Shown in pieces: positions 1-6,079 of a DNA stretch of 14,860 bases. Source of the stretch: Sandarakinorhabdus sp. Its GTDB lineage: Bacteria > Pseudomonadota > Alphaproteobacteria > Sphingomonadales > Sphingomonadaceae. Numbering within the stretch: the stretch's first letter is position 1; every line of letters begins with the position of its first letter. A program made the position numbers and the translations under genes. The stretch covers positions 1-14,860 of the forward strand of contig JALOSK010000015.1 of NCBI GenBank assembly GCA_025458465.1, read 5' to 3'. The notes below the pieces were generated by a model. It was not told the DNA's origin and made no database searches. It worked only from the letters and a program-made list of their open reading frames with translations.

Positions 1-1386
1 GGCACCCTGGTGCGCGTCAATGGCCTGTTCGCCCGCGTGCCGGCGCGCGCCAAGTTCCTGAAGTCACCGCGATCCGAGCTGGCCGCCTGCCTTGATCACT
101 TGCGGCGGCTGGCGATGGCACGGCCCGATGTGGGCTTTCGCCTGGTGCATGATGGCCGCACGCTGCTGAACCTGCCGCCAGAGGCCGATGCCGGCCCGAC
201 GGCCAGTCTCAACCGGCTGGCCGCGATCATCGGCACGGATTTTGCTGCCAATGCCGTGCCGGTCGATCTGGCGCGCGAGGGGCTGGTGCTGGGCGGGCTG
301 GCCGGCATCCCCACCTACAATCGCGGCGTGGCCGATCATCAATATTTGTTCGTCAATCACCGCCCGGTGAAGGACCGGATGCTGGTGGGCGCGCTGCGCG
401 GAGCCTATCAGGATCTGCTGGCGCGGGATCGCCACCCGGTGGCGGCGCTGTTCCTTGATGTGCCGGCCGATTTTGTCGATGTGAACGTGCATCCGGCCAA
501 GACGGAGGTGCGCTTTCGCGATGCCGGGATGGTGCGCGGCCTGATCGTGTCGGGTCTCAGGCGCGCGCTGGACGCCGCCGGCCATCGCGCCAGCACGCAG
601 GTGGCCGGCGCCGCCCTGGCTGCCTTCCGGCCGGAACCGATGGCAGCGGCGCCAGCACCGGCCTTTGGCGTGGCCGAGACGCAGTCCCTGTTCCGGGAAT
701 TGCCACCGGCGTTCCCGCCGAGTTTTCCGGCAGCGCCCCTGGCCGGCACGCCAGCAGCGGCATCTGCACCATTGTCTGCACCAACGGCATCGCCCGCACC
801 GGAACAATTTCCGCTGGGCGCCGCGCGCGGGCAGGTGGCTGCAACCTATATCGTTGCCGAAACGGCCGACGCGCTGATCCTGGTGGACCAGCACGCCGCC
901 CACGAACGCCTGACGCTGGAACGCATGAACCGCGCCCTGGCCGGCGGCGCCGTGCCGGCGCAGGCGCTGTTGGTGCCCGAAGTGGTCGAACTCGATGAAC
1001 TGGCCGCCGGACGCATCGCCGCCCGCGCCGACGAACTGGCCGAACTGGGGCTGGAAGTGGAAGCCTTCGGGCCCGGCGCCATTGCCGTGCGCGCCACGCC
1101 GGCGCTGCTCGGCGCCTGTGATGTGAAGGGGCTGATTGTCGATCTGGCCGATGATCTGGCGGCGTTCGGGGCGGCCCTGTCGTTGAAGGAACGGCTGGAT
1201 GCGGTGGCCGCCACCATGGCCTGCCACGGCAGCGTGCGCGCCGGGCGGCAGCTTTCGATTGCCGAAATGAACGCCCTGCTGCGCGAGATGGAGGCCACCC
1301 CGCACAGTGGCCAGTGCAACCACGGCCGGCCGACCTGGGTGAAGCTGGCCAAGACCGATATCGAGAAATTGTTCGGCCGGCGCTGA
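1..1386 (+). CDS. mutL: DNA mismatch repair protein MutL, C-terminal part (5' end outside window)
   Basis: MutL is the dimeric ATPase that links mismatch recognition by MutS to strand removal. The reading frame is open from base 1 and enters the family in the end of the GHKL ATPase region ([20 protein letters not shown], matching the usual GT-V-V-LF--PAR-KFLK block), so the N-terminal ATP-binding motifs are missing only because of the window edge. The transducer-domain motif [14 protein letters not shown] is at 475-516. A proline/alanine-rich linker (about 600-830) follows, then the C-terminal dimerisation domain. That domain carries [12 protein letters not shown] (886-921), which fits the DQHA-x2-E-x4-E metal-binding endonuclease motif of MutL proteins from bacteria lacking MutH, plus ACHGSVRAG and GQCNHGRP (1309-1332). 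Nicking activity is therefore expected. No terminator is visible after the stop. Confidence 0.96.
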   Translation, partial: GTLVRVNGLFARVPARAKFLKSPRSELAACLDHLRRLAMARPDVGFRLVHDGRTLLNLPPEADAGPTASLNRLAAIIGTDFAANAVPVDLAREGLVLGGLAGIPTYNRGVADHQYLFVNHRPVKDRMLVGALRGAYQDLLARDRHPVAALFLDVPADFVDVNVHPAKTEVRFRDAGMVRGLIVSGLRRALDAAGHRASTQVAGAALAAFRPEPMAAAPAPAFGVAETQSLFRELPPAFPPSFPAAPLAGTPAAASAPLSAPTASPAPEQFPLGAARGQVAATYIVAETADALILVDQHAAHERLTLERMNRALAGGAVPAQALLVPEVVELDELAAGRIAARADELAELGLEVEAFGPGAIAVRATPALLGACDVKGLIVDLADDLAAFGAALSLKERLDAVAATMACHGSVRAGRQLSIAEMNALLREMEATPHSGQCNHGRPTWVKLAKTDIEKLFGRR

Positions 1387-1412
1387 GCGCGAGAAAATGT
1401 CATTGGCGCTAT

Positions 1413-1427
1413 TGCGAGCCACTTGCA
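1413..1427. promoter_or_regulatory. Candidate iron-responsive operator upstream of bfd
   Basis: TGCGAGCCACTTGCA is an imperfect palindrome (TGC-AG...CT-GCA) lying 60 bases before the bfd start. It overlaps a plausible promoter: -35 TTGCAT at 1424-1429, 16-base spacer, -10 GATAAC at 1446-1451. The same 15-mer, with two mismatches, occurs on the other strand at 1684-1698 in front of bfr. The TGC/GCA arms resemble Fur-family boxes of alphaproteobacteria, but which regulator binds is inference. Confidence 0.45.
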
Positions 1428-1486
1428 TTTTCAGGCGAGCAGGCTGATAACGTCTCGCAACAACGCCAGTCGAATCGGGAATTGCC

Positions 1487-1660
1487 GTGTACGTCTGTGT
1501 CTGCAACGCGCTGAGGGAACGGGATGTGAAGGCGGCGGCCCGCGCGGCCGGCAAGGCCTGTCCCCGTGCGGCCTATGCCCAGCTTGGCGCCAAGGTGAAG
1601 TGCGGCCAGTGCCTGCCGTTCGCCCGCGAAGTGGTGAGCGATCCGTCCACCTTTGCCTGA
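1487..1660 (+). CDS. bfd: Bacterioferritin-associated ferredoxin (small [2Fe-2S] protein)
   Basis: Bfd binds bacterioferritin and passes electrons to its haem so that stored ferric iron is reduced and released. This 57-residue protein starts at GTG (1487) with GGGA at 1477-1480 six bases upstream, and begins MYVCVCNAL. The four cluster cysteines are C4, C6, C39 and C42, spaced C-x-C-x32-C-x2-C, which is the signature of the Bfd-like fold and not of plant-type ferredoxins. Its length is close to that of E. coli Bfd (64 residues). It sits 121 bases upstream of bfr on the same strand, the classic partner arrangement. It is easily missed by gene callers because it is short and uses GTG. The short C-terminus (FAREVVSDPSTFA) ends right after the second cysteine pair and a brief helix. 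Confidence is high from the cysteine pattern plus neighbour. Confidence 0.9.
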   Translation: MYVCVCNALRERDVKAAARAAGKACPRAAYAQLGAKVKCGQCLPFAREVVSDPSTFA

Positions 1661-1677
1661 AGCAAAGTTTGCGCTGC

Positions 1678-1698
1678 TGCGACTGCAAGTGCGTCGCA
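1678..1698. promoter_or_regulatory. Inverted repeat / candidate operator upstream of bfr
   Basis: A 21-base inverted repeat has arms TGCGAC (1678-1683) and GTCGCA (1693-1698). Its right 15 bases, read on the minus strand, are TGCGACGCACTTGCA, identical at 13 of 15 positions to the element at 1413-1427 in front of bfd. A possible -35 (TTGACC, 1730-1735) lies about 31 bases downstream, so a bound regulator would sit upstream of RNA polymerase here, unlike at bfd where the site overlaps the -35. Regulator identity is not shown by the sequence. Confidence 0.45.
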
Positions 1699-1781
1699 CC
1701 CACAAGTATCAGAAAAATAACGACTTTTCTTGACCTGCGTCCAAGTTGATGGCATCTGGCCTCTCAACAAGGAGACAGGAC

Positions 1782-2261
1782 ATGAAGGGTGACGCCAAGG
1801 TCATCGATTATCTGAACGCCGTGCTCAAGGGCGAGCTGACGGCGGTCAATCAATATTGGCTGCATTATCGGCTGCTCGACAATCTCGGCATCCACAAGCT
1901 GGCCGAATATGAACGGCACGAATCCATCGACGAGATGAAGCATGCCGACAAGCTGATGGAGCGCATCTTCTTCCTCGAAGGCTTTCCCGGAATGCAGGCG
2001 CTCAACCGCCTGCGCATCGGCGAGACGGTGGAAGAGGTGCTGAAGGCCGATCTGGAACTGGAGTTCGAGGCAGTGGCCCTGCTGAAGGACGCCATCCAGC
2101 ATTGCGAGTCCGTGCGCGATTACGGCAGCCGCGACCTGTTCGAGGAAATCCTGGTGGCCGAGGAAGAGCATATCGACTTCATCGAGACGCAAGTGACGAT
2201 GATCGAGCAGATGGGCATCGGCAATTATATCCAGCTGCAGTCCAAGCCGGCCGGCGAATAA
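1782..2261 (+). CDS. bfr: Bacterioferritin
   Basis: Bacterioferritin forms a 24-subunit haem-containing cage that oxidises Fe2+ and stores it as a ferric mineral. The protein is 159 residues, the usual length. All ferroxidase ligands fall at the same numbers as in E. coli Bfr: E18, E51, H54, E94, E127 and H130. The haem-ligand methionine M52 is also present. The start at 1782 is chosen because AAGGAG (1769-1774) precedes it by seven bases and it gives the standard MKGDAKVIDYLN start; a longer reading from 1746 has no support. bfd lies just upstream and a strong terminator at 2280-2315 closes the unit. A weak promoter (TTGACC at 1730) sits in the bfd-bfr gap, so bfr may also be expressed on its own. 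Identity is secure. Confidence 0.97.
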   Translation: MKGDAKVIDYLNAVLKGELTAVNQYWLHYRLLDNLGIHKLAEYERHESIDEMKHADKLMERIFFLEGFPGMQALNRLRIGETVEEVLKADLELEFEAVALLKDAIQHCESVRDYGSRDLFEEILVAEEEHIDFIETQVTMIEQMGIGNYIQLQSKPAGE

Positions 2262-2279
2262 GCAGGCTGCCTGAACCAA

Positions 2280-2315
2280 AAAAGGGCCGCCGTGGCATTC
2301 CACGGCGGCCCTTTT
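2280..2315. terminator. Bidirectional intrinsic terminator between bfr and the TPR-like gene
   Basis: A perfect 16-bp stem (AAAAGGGCCGCCGTGG, 2280-2295, with CCACGGCGGCCCTTTT, 2300-2315) closes on a CATT loop. It has a T-run on the right for bfr and an A-run on the left (2278-2283) that becomes a T-run for the convergent minus-strand gene ending at 2337. Confidence 0.93.
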
Positions 2316-2336
2316 CTGTTGGCGCAGTGCTTCGGA

Positions 2337-3446
2337 TCAGCCGCGGGTGGAGGCGTAGAGGCTCCACAGGTTGGCGATGTCCTTCATGCCGCTCTTGTCG
2401 TCCACGGCCTTGAAGGTGGCCTGGGCAGCGGCCTTCTGGCCCGCCTTGGTTTGCGCGATGCCCTTGAACACGCGGGCATAATCGGCGCTGGCCGGGTTGC
2501 CGGCAATCGCCTTGTCATACGCGGCGATGGCCTTGCCATATTCGTTCAGGCCCAGCCAGGCGTTGCCGCCCTTGAAGGCGGTTGCCGGTGCGGCCGAAAG
2601 CTTGGTGGCTTCCGGGCCTTCCTTGGCAACCGCACGCGCGGCGGCAGCGGACAGTTTCTGATCCATCGGGTCGCTTGTCACGCCCGACTTGTCGAGCGCG
2701 GTCTTGGCCACGGCGGCCTGGCCGTTGATCAGCGCCAGCTTGGCGAAATCGTGGAAATCTTCCTTGCGGCTCATCGTGCCGGTGGTGTCCATCAGGTGAT
2801 AGAGCGCCAGCTTGGCTTCGGAGCGCATGTTCTGGCCCTGCAGATCGACCAGCAGCGTCTTCCAGCGGTTCGGCGACGGATCGACCTTGATCAGGCGGGT
2901 GGTGGTGGCGAGATAACCGGCCTTGTCACCCGACTTGAACTGGGCGCCGGCCAGGTTTTCCAGATAGATCGCCTTGGGACCATTGGCCTTGATCAGGCTG
3001 TTGTAGGCGGCCACCGCTTCCTTGTGGCGGCCCTGGCGGGTGAGCGACTGCGCGATCAGGATCTGGCTGGCTTCGCCGGGGCACTTGCGCGCGATGGAGA
3101 CCGCCTTGTCGAGCTGACCGGCGCGATAATAGAGCGGGCCAAGCTGGCCGCAGGGCGCTCCCACCTGTTCAAGCGCCGCGGCGGCATCGGCGTAACGGCC
3201 AACGGCGGTGAAGGCGTAACCGGCCATCTGGGCGGTCTTCTGCCGTTCCTCATCCGTCTTGGAGGCGGCGCGGGCCTGCCCGATGGCGGCCTGCACGCCG
3301 GCAGCATTGCGCGACTTGGCAGCGGCCGACGCAGCGTTCAGCGCCTTGCCGACGGCCGGCGAGACGGCGGCGGTGGCCGGAGCGGCCACGGCCAGAGCCG
3401 CAGCAGCAATCATCAGGCGAGCATTCAACGAAATCGTGCGCGACAT
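2337..3446 (-). CDS. Secreted TPR-like repeat protein of unknown function
   Basis: The 369-residue protein begins MSRTISLNARLMIAAAALAVAAPATA, a typical signal peptide with likely cleavage after ATA (residue 26), so the mature protein should be periplasmic. There is no lipobox cysteine. The rest is alanine-rich and helical with degenerate tetratricopeptide-like units: around 105-120 (LYYRAGQLDKAVSIAR), 129-153 (ILIAQSLTRQGRHKEAVAAYNSLIK) and 296-345 (AWLGLNEYGKAIAAYDKAI followed by a second helix pair). Such repeats are protein-binding scaffolds; no catalytic motif is seen. The start at 3446 is preferred over an upstream in-frame one because AAGGAA lies just upstream on the minus strand and the signal peptide then starts the protein. 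It is monocistronic, convergent with bfr and divergent from fabD. The specific role is unknown. Confidence 0.85.
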   Translation of the reverse strand: MSRTISLNARLMIAAAALAVAAPATAAVSPAVGKALNAASAAAKSRNAAGVQAAIGQARAASKTDEERQKTAQMAGYAFTAVGRYADAAAALEQVGAPCGQLGPLYYRAGQLDKAVSIARKCPGEASQILIAQSLTRQGRHKEAVAAYNSLIKANGPKAIYLENLAGAQFKSGDKAGYLATTTRLIKVDPSPNRWKTLLVDLQGQNMRSEAKLALYHLMDTTGTMSRKEDFHDFAKLALINGQAAVAKTALDKSGVTSDPMDQKLSAAAARAVAKEGPEATKLSAAPATAFKGGNAWLGLNEYGKAIAAYDKAIAGNPASADYARVFKGIAQTKAGQKAAAQATFKAVDDKSGMKDIANLWSLYASTRG

Positions 3447-3526
3447 GGGGTTTCCTTGGCTGTTCCTGTCCCGAACCCGGAAGGCGACGACAGGATGCAA
3501 GGCAATTTTGCCTCGAATCCCCCCAT

Positions 3527-3548
3527 GCTCCCTCCCTGAGCAGGGAGC
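3527..3548. repeat. Small hairpin in the TPR-gene/fabD divergent gap
   Basis: GCTCCCT (3527-3533) pairs with AGGGAGC (3542-3548); an alternative fold is CTCCCT-GAGC-AGGGAG (3532-3547). Another short inverted repeat, AGGCAA-TT-TTGCCT, is at 3500-3513. The 240-base gap between the two divergent starts must hold both promoters, but I could not pick out convincing -35/-10 pairs. Function of the hairpins is unknown. Confidence 0.4.
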
Positions 3549-3688
3549 AGCACTTAAAGAAATGTTGCGCGCGTGCAACGGGGCAAATGGCCCCATTGGC
3601 GCCGCACGGTTGCGCGGGCGCGGTGAAGCGCCTATCGGGCCGGCCAGCCGTGCCTGCCGGCGCCAGCCGCCGCGCACGCACCATGCAC

Positions 3689-4639
3689 ATGGGGAGACGA
3701 ACCATTCGCGCCTTCATCTTTCCGGGCCAGGGCAGCCAGTCGGTCGGCATGGGCAAGGGCCTTGCCGATGCCAGCCCGCACGCCCGCGCCGTGTTCGAAG
3801 AGGTGGACGAGGCCCTGGGCCAGCACCTGTCCCGCCTGATGTGGGAGGGGCCGGAAGACGAGCTCACCCTGACGGCCAATGCCCAGCCGGCAATCATGGC
3901 GGTGGGCATCGCGGTATTGCGCGTGCTGGAGGCTGAAGCCGGCATCCGCCTTGCCGACAAGGCCGCCTTTGTCGCCGGCCACAGCCTTGGCGAATATACC
4001 GCCCTGTGCGCCGCTGGCAGCCTGGGTCTGGCCGATACCGCCCGCCTGCTGCGGCTGCGCGGGGAGGCCATGCAGGCCGCAGTGCCGCCGGGCGTTGGCG
4101 CCATGGCGGCGCTGCTTGGTCTGGATTTCGAAACGGTGACGGCGATTGCCGCCGAAGCCGCGCAGGGTCAGGTGTGCGCGGCGGCCAACGACAATGCCAA
4201 TGGCCAGGTGGTCGTGTCCGGCCATGTCGAGGCCGTTGCCCGTGCGATGAACCTCGCCAAGGCCAGGGGCGCCCGCCATTCGGTGCTGTTGCCGGTGTCG
4301 GCGCCCTTCCATTGCCCGCTGATGCAGCCGGCTGCCGAGGCGATGGCAGCCGCGTTGGCGGATGCGCCGCTGCATGCGCCCACGGTGGCGCTGATCGCCA
4401 ACGTGACGGCGGCACCGGTGACCGATCCGGCCGATATCCGCCGCCTGCTGGTGGAACAGGTGTGCGGCACGGTGCGCTGGCGGGAATCGGTGCTGAAGAT
4501 GGCCGAACTGGGCGTCACCGGCTTTGTCGAGCTGGGCGGCAAGGTGCTGGGCCCGATGATCCGCCGGATCACGCCCGACGTGCCGACCATCACGGCGACC
4601 GAAATGTCTGGCGTTGAAGCCATCGCGAAGGAGATCTGA
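3689..4639 (+). CDS. fabD: Malonyl-CoA:ACP transacylase FabD
   Basis: FabD moves malonyl from CoA to acyl carrier protein, the first committed loading step of type II fatty-acid synthesis. The family block RAFIFPGQGSQSVGMG starts the domain, the nucleophile elbow is GHSLGEYTAL (Ser codon at 3983-3985) and the catalytic-His region is VSAPFHCPLM. The C-terminus FVELGGKVLGPMIRRI is also typical. The start is uncertain. ATG at 3683 and 3689 have no ribosome-binding site, whereas GGGGAG at 3691-3696 sits seven bases before an ATT codon at 3704 that is exactly where family members usually begin (MRAFIFPGQGSQ). With the ATG at 3689 the protein is 316 residues; with ATT it is 311. It is followed after four bases by fabG, so the two are co-transcribed. 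Confidence 0.96.
   Translation: MGRRTIRAFIFPGQGSQSVGMGKGLADASPHARAVFEEVDEALGQHLSRLMWEGPEDELTLTANAQPAIMAVGIAVLRVLEAEAGIRLADKAAFVAGHSLGEYTALCAAGSLGLADTARLLRLRGEAMQAAVPPGVGAMAALLGLDFETVTAIAAEAAQGQVCAAANDNANGQVVVSGHVEAVARAMNLAKARGARHSVLLPVSAPFHCPLMQPAAEAMAAALADAPLHAPTVALIANVTAAPVTDPADIRRLLVEQVCGTVRWRESVLKMAELGVTGFVELGGKVLGPMIRRITPDVPTITATEMSGVEAIAKEI
3691..3706 (+). promoter_or_regulatory. Shine-Dalgarno sequence and possible ATT start of fabD
   Basis: GGGGAGA at 3691-3697 is the only strong ribosome-binding site near the fabD 5' end, and it overlaps or follows both candidate ATG codons. Spacing to ATT at 3704 is seven bases, which is ideal. This suggests that translation may begin at a non-canonical ATT or that the ATG is read without a Shine-Dalgarno. 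Confidence 0.45.
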
Positions 4640-4643
4640 AGCC

Positions 4644-5384
4644 ATGTTCGATCTGACCGGCATGACCGCGCTGGTGACCGGCGCTTCCGGCGGCATCGGC
4701 AGCGCCATCGCCAAGGCGCTGGCGGCGCGGGGCGCGCGCGTCGCCCTTTCGGGCACCCGCGCCGATGCGCTGGCCGCCGTGGCCGCCGATTGTGGCCCCG
4801 ACGCCGTGATCCTGCCCTGCAATCTTTCGGATGCCGCCGCTGTTGATGCGCTGGTGCCGCAGGCCGTTGAGGCGCTGGGCGGCCGGCTGGACATATTGGT
4901 GTCCAACGCCGGCATCACCCGCGACAACCTCGCCATGCGCATGAAGGACGAGGAGTGGGAGCAGGTCATCAAGGTGAACCTGGAAGCCACTTTCCGCCTG
5001 TATCGCGCTGCGGCCAAGCCGATGATGAAGCAACGCTTTGGCCGCCTGATCGCGATCACCAGCGTGGTGGGCGCCACCGGCAACCCGGGCCAGGCCAATT
5101 ATGCGGCATCGAAAGCCGGCCTGATCGGCATGTCGAAGGCGCTGGCGCAGGAGCTGGCCTCGCGCAGCATCACGGTCAACTGCGTGGCGCCGGGCTTCAT
5201 CGTCTCGGCGATGACCGATGCGCTGCCCGATGCCCAGAAAGAAGCGCTGACCGGCCGCATCCCGGCCGGCCGGCTGGGCGCGGGCGAGGATATTGCGGCG
5301 GGCGTGGTGTATCTGGCGTCCAGGGAGGCTTCGTACGTCACGGGGCAGACGCTGCACATCAATGGCGGGATGTACTTGAACTGA
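4644..5384 (+). CDS. fabG: 3-oxoacyl-[ACP] reductase FabG
   Basis: FabG is the NADPH-dependent short-chain dehydrogenase that reduces 3-oxoacyl-ACP to 3-hydroxyacyl-ACP in each elongation round. The 246-residue protein has the Rossmann motif TGASGGIG (12-19), NNAG-type motif SNAG (87-90) and the catalytic tetrad N112, S140, Y153 and K157 (NYAASK). The ending YVTGQTLHINGGMYLN is typical of FabG rather than of other SDR enzymes. Start ATG 4644 has AAGGAG at 4628-4633, which overlaps the end of fabD, so translation of the two is likely coupled. The sequence SNAGITRDNLAMRMKDEEW is the classic FabG substrate region, which with the fabD and acpP neighbours makes the assignment firm. Confidence 0.97.
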   Translation: MFDLTGMTALVTGASGGIGSAIAKALAARGARVALSGTRADALAAVAADCGPDAVILPCNLSDAAAVDALVPQAVEALGGRLDILVSNAGITRDNLAMRMKDEEWEQVIKVNLEATFRLYRAAAKPMMKQRFGRLIAITSVVGATGNPGQANYAASKAGLIGMSKALAQELASRSITVNCVAPGFIVSAMTDALPDAQKEALTGRIPAGRLGAGEDIAAGVVYLASREASYVTGQTLHINGGMYLN

Positions 5385-5397
5385 GGTGCAGGCTGGC

Positions 5398-5490
5398 CGC
5401 GGCGAAGCCGCGTCCTGACGTCGAATCGGTTCGGCGCGCCAGAGCGCGCGCCGCCCGCCCGGCCGAGCTTGCGCCTGTCGGCGCGCGACA
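5398..5490. repeat. Cluster of three GC-rich hairpins between fabG and acpP
   Basis: Three inverted repeats lie in the 220-base gap: CGCGGC-GAA-GCCGCG (5398-5412), CGGCGCGC-CAGAGC-GCGCGCCG (5432-5453) and TGTCG-GCGCG-CGACA (5476-5490). None is followed by a T-run, so they are not standard intrinsic terminators. They could act as processing or attenuating structures that let acpP mRNA accumulate apart from fabDG. This role is inference. Confidence 0.5.
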
Positions 5491-5513
5491 CGCGCGCTCG
5501 CGGCGCATCGCTC

Positions 5514-5542
5514 TTGCCACAATTTCGCCACCACGCTATCGC
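5514..5542 (+). promoter_or_regulatory. Possible acpP promoter
   Basis: TTGCCA (5514-5519) and TATCGC (5537-5542) are separated by 17 bases and lie about 60 bases before acpP. The -35 fits well and the -10 poorly. A separate promoter would suit the high protein level acpP needs. Confidence 0.3.
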
Positions 5543-5604
5543 GCCCAAGAACACCGAACCAACCTCCCGGCGCACGCACGCGCCGCAACCCAAGGGGAAC
5601 GAGA

Positions 5605-5844
5605 ATGAGCGATGTTGCCGAGCGCGTGAAGAAGATCGTGGTCGAGCATCTGGGCGTCGAAGCCGAGAAGGTTGTCGAAGGCGCCAGCTTCATCGACGAT
5701 CTGGGCGCCGACAGCCTCGACACCGTCGAGCTGGTGATGGCTTTCGAGGAAGAATTCGGCGTGGAAATCCCCGACGATGCCGCCGAGAAGATCCTGACTG
5801 TGGCCGACGCCATCGGCTTCATCGCCGCGAACAGCAAGGGCTGA
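5605..5844 (+). CDS. acpP: Acyl carrier protein
   Basis: AcpP carries the growing acyl chain on a phosphopantetheine arm through fatty-acid synthesis and hands it to acyltransferases. This 79-residue acidic protein has the attachment motif [19 protein letters not shown] with the modified serine at S37, and the standard C-terminal [19 protein letters not shown]. The start [16 protein letters not shown] is typical of alphaproteobacterial ACP. AAGGGGAACGAG precedes the ATG. It is flanked by hairpins upstream and by a terminator at 5883-5920, so it can form a separate transcript within the fab cluster. Confidence 0.98.
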   Translation: MSDVAERVKKIVVEHLGVEAEKVVEGASFIDDLGADSLDTVELVMAFEEEFGVEIPDDAAEKILTVADAIGFIAANSKG

Positions 5845-5882
5845 TCGCCCGGTGCCCTGCCGCATGGCAGTGGTCGACCAAG

Positions 5883-5920
5883 AAAACGGCCTTTCGTCAA
5901 TTCTGGCGGAAGGCCGTTTT
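5883..5920 (+). terminator. Intrinsic terminator after acpP
   Basis: AAAACGGCCTT (5883-5893) pairs perfectly with AAGGCCGTTTT (5910-5920); the inner bases TCGTC and GGCGG extend the stem by five pairs including two G-U. A run of four T closes it. It separates acpP from fabF transcriptionally. Confidence 0.85.
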
Positions 5921-5959
5921 GCAGAGCGCTCTTTTCACGAGCTTTCCGCACAGTCCATT

Positions 5960-5988
5960 TTGCACTGGGCCCGCAAGCAGGCTAGAAC
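5960..5988 (+). promoter_or_regulatory. Candidate promoter of the fabF-mltG-DUF218-plsC-DUF2125 unit
   Basis: TTGCAC (5960-5965) and TAGAAC (5983-5988) are 17 bases apart and follow the acpP terminator, about 90 bases before fabF. Position and spacing fit a housekeeping promoter. The transcript would have a leader of roughly 85 bases. Confidence 0.5.
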
Positions 5989-6003
5989 AGCGCCCAGGTG
6001 GAA

Positions 6004-6078
6004 ATGAACAGGATCCCGGCGGGGCAGGCCGGGTCGCAATTCCGGCCCGGCAGGCCCGGGCCTGGCAAGAAGGAATGA
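6004..6078 (+). CDS. Possible 24-codon leader ORF before fabF
   Basis: ATG at 6004, preceded closely by AGGTGGA, opens a 24-residue frame rich in Gly, Pro and Arg that stops with TGA at 6076-6078, one base before the fabF ATG. The frame covers a GC-rich block with a perfect 14-base palindrome at 6051-6064 and inverted GCCGGG/CCCGGC arms. If it is translated, ribosomes would open these hairpins and could reinitiate at fabF. No family match is recognised and it may be chance in GC-rich sequence. Confidence 0.25.
   Translation: MNRIPAGQAGSQFRPGRPGPGKKE
6051..6064. repeat. Perfect 14-base palindrome in the fabF leader
   Basis: CAGGCCCGGGCCTG is fully self-complementary and lies just before the fabF ribosome-binding site (AAGAAGGA, 6067-6074). 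Upstream GCCGGG and CCCGGC (about 6028-6051) can form a competing hairpin. It could modulate access to the fabF start or bind a dimeric protein; neither is shown. Confidence 0.45.
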
Positions 6079-6079
6079 T

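Noticed and set aside
64..1554. 496-codon open frame on the minus strand opposite mutL
   Set aside because: mutL is unmistakable on the plus strand; the antisense frame is a by-product of GC-rich codon use and has low-complexity His/Arg/Gln/Gly composition.
2292..3539. 415-codon plus-strand open frame opposite the TPR-like gene
   Set aside because: It begins inside the bfr terminator and is Gly/Arg/His-rich; the minus-strand gene has a signal peptide and repeats.
3632..5098. 488-codon minus-strand open frame opposite fabD/fabG
   Set aside because: It spans two well-defined genes and has no recognisable domain; a GC-skew shadow.
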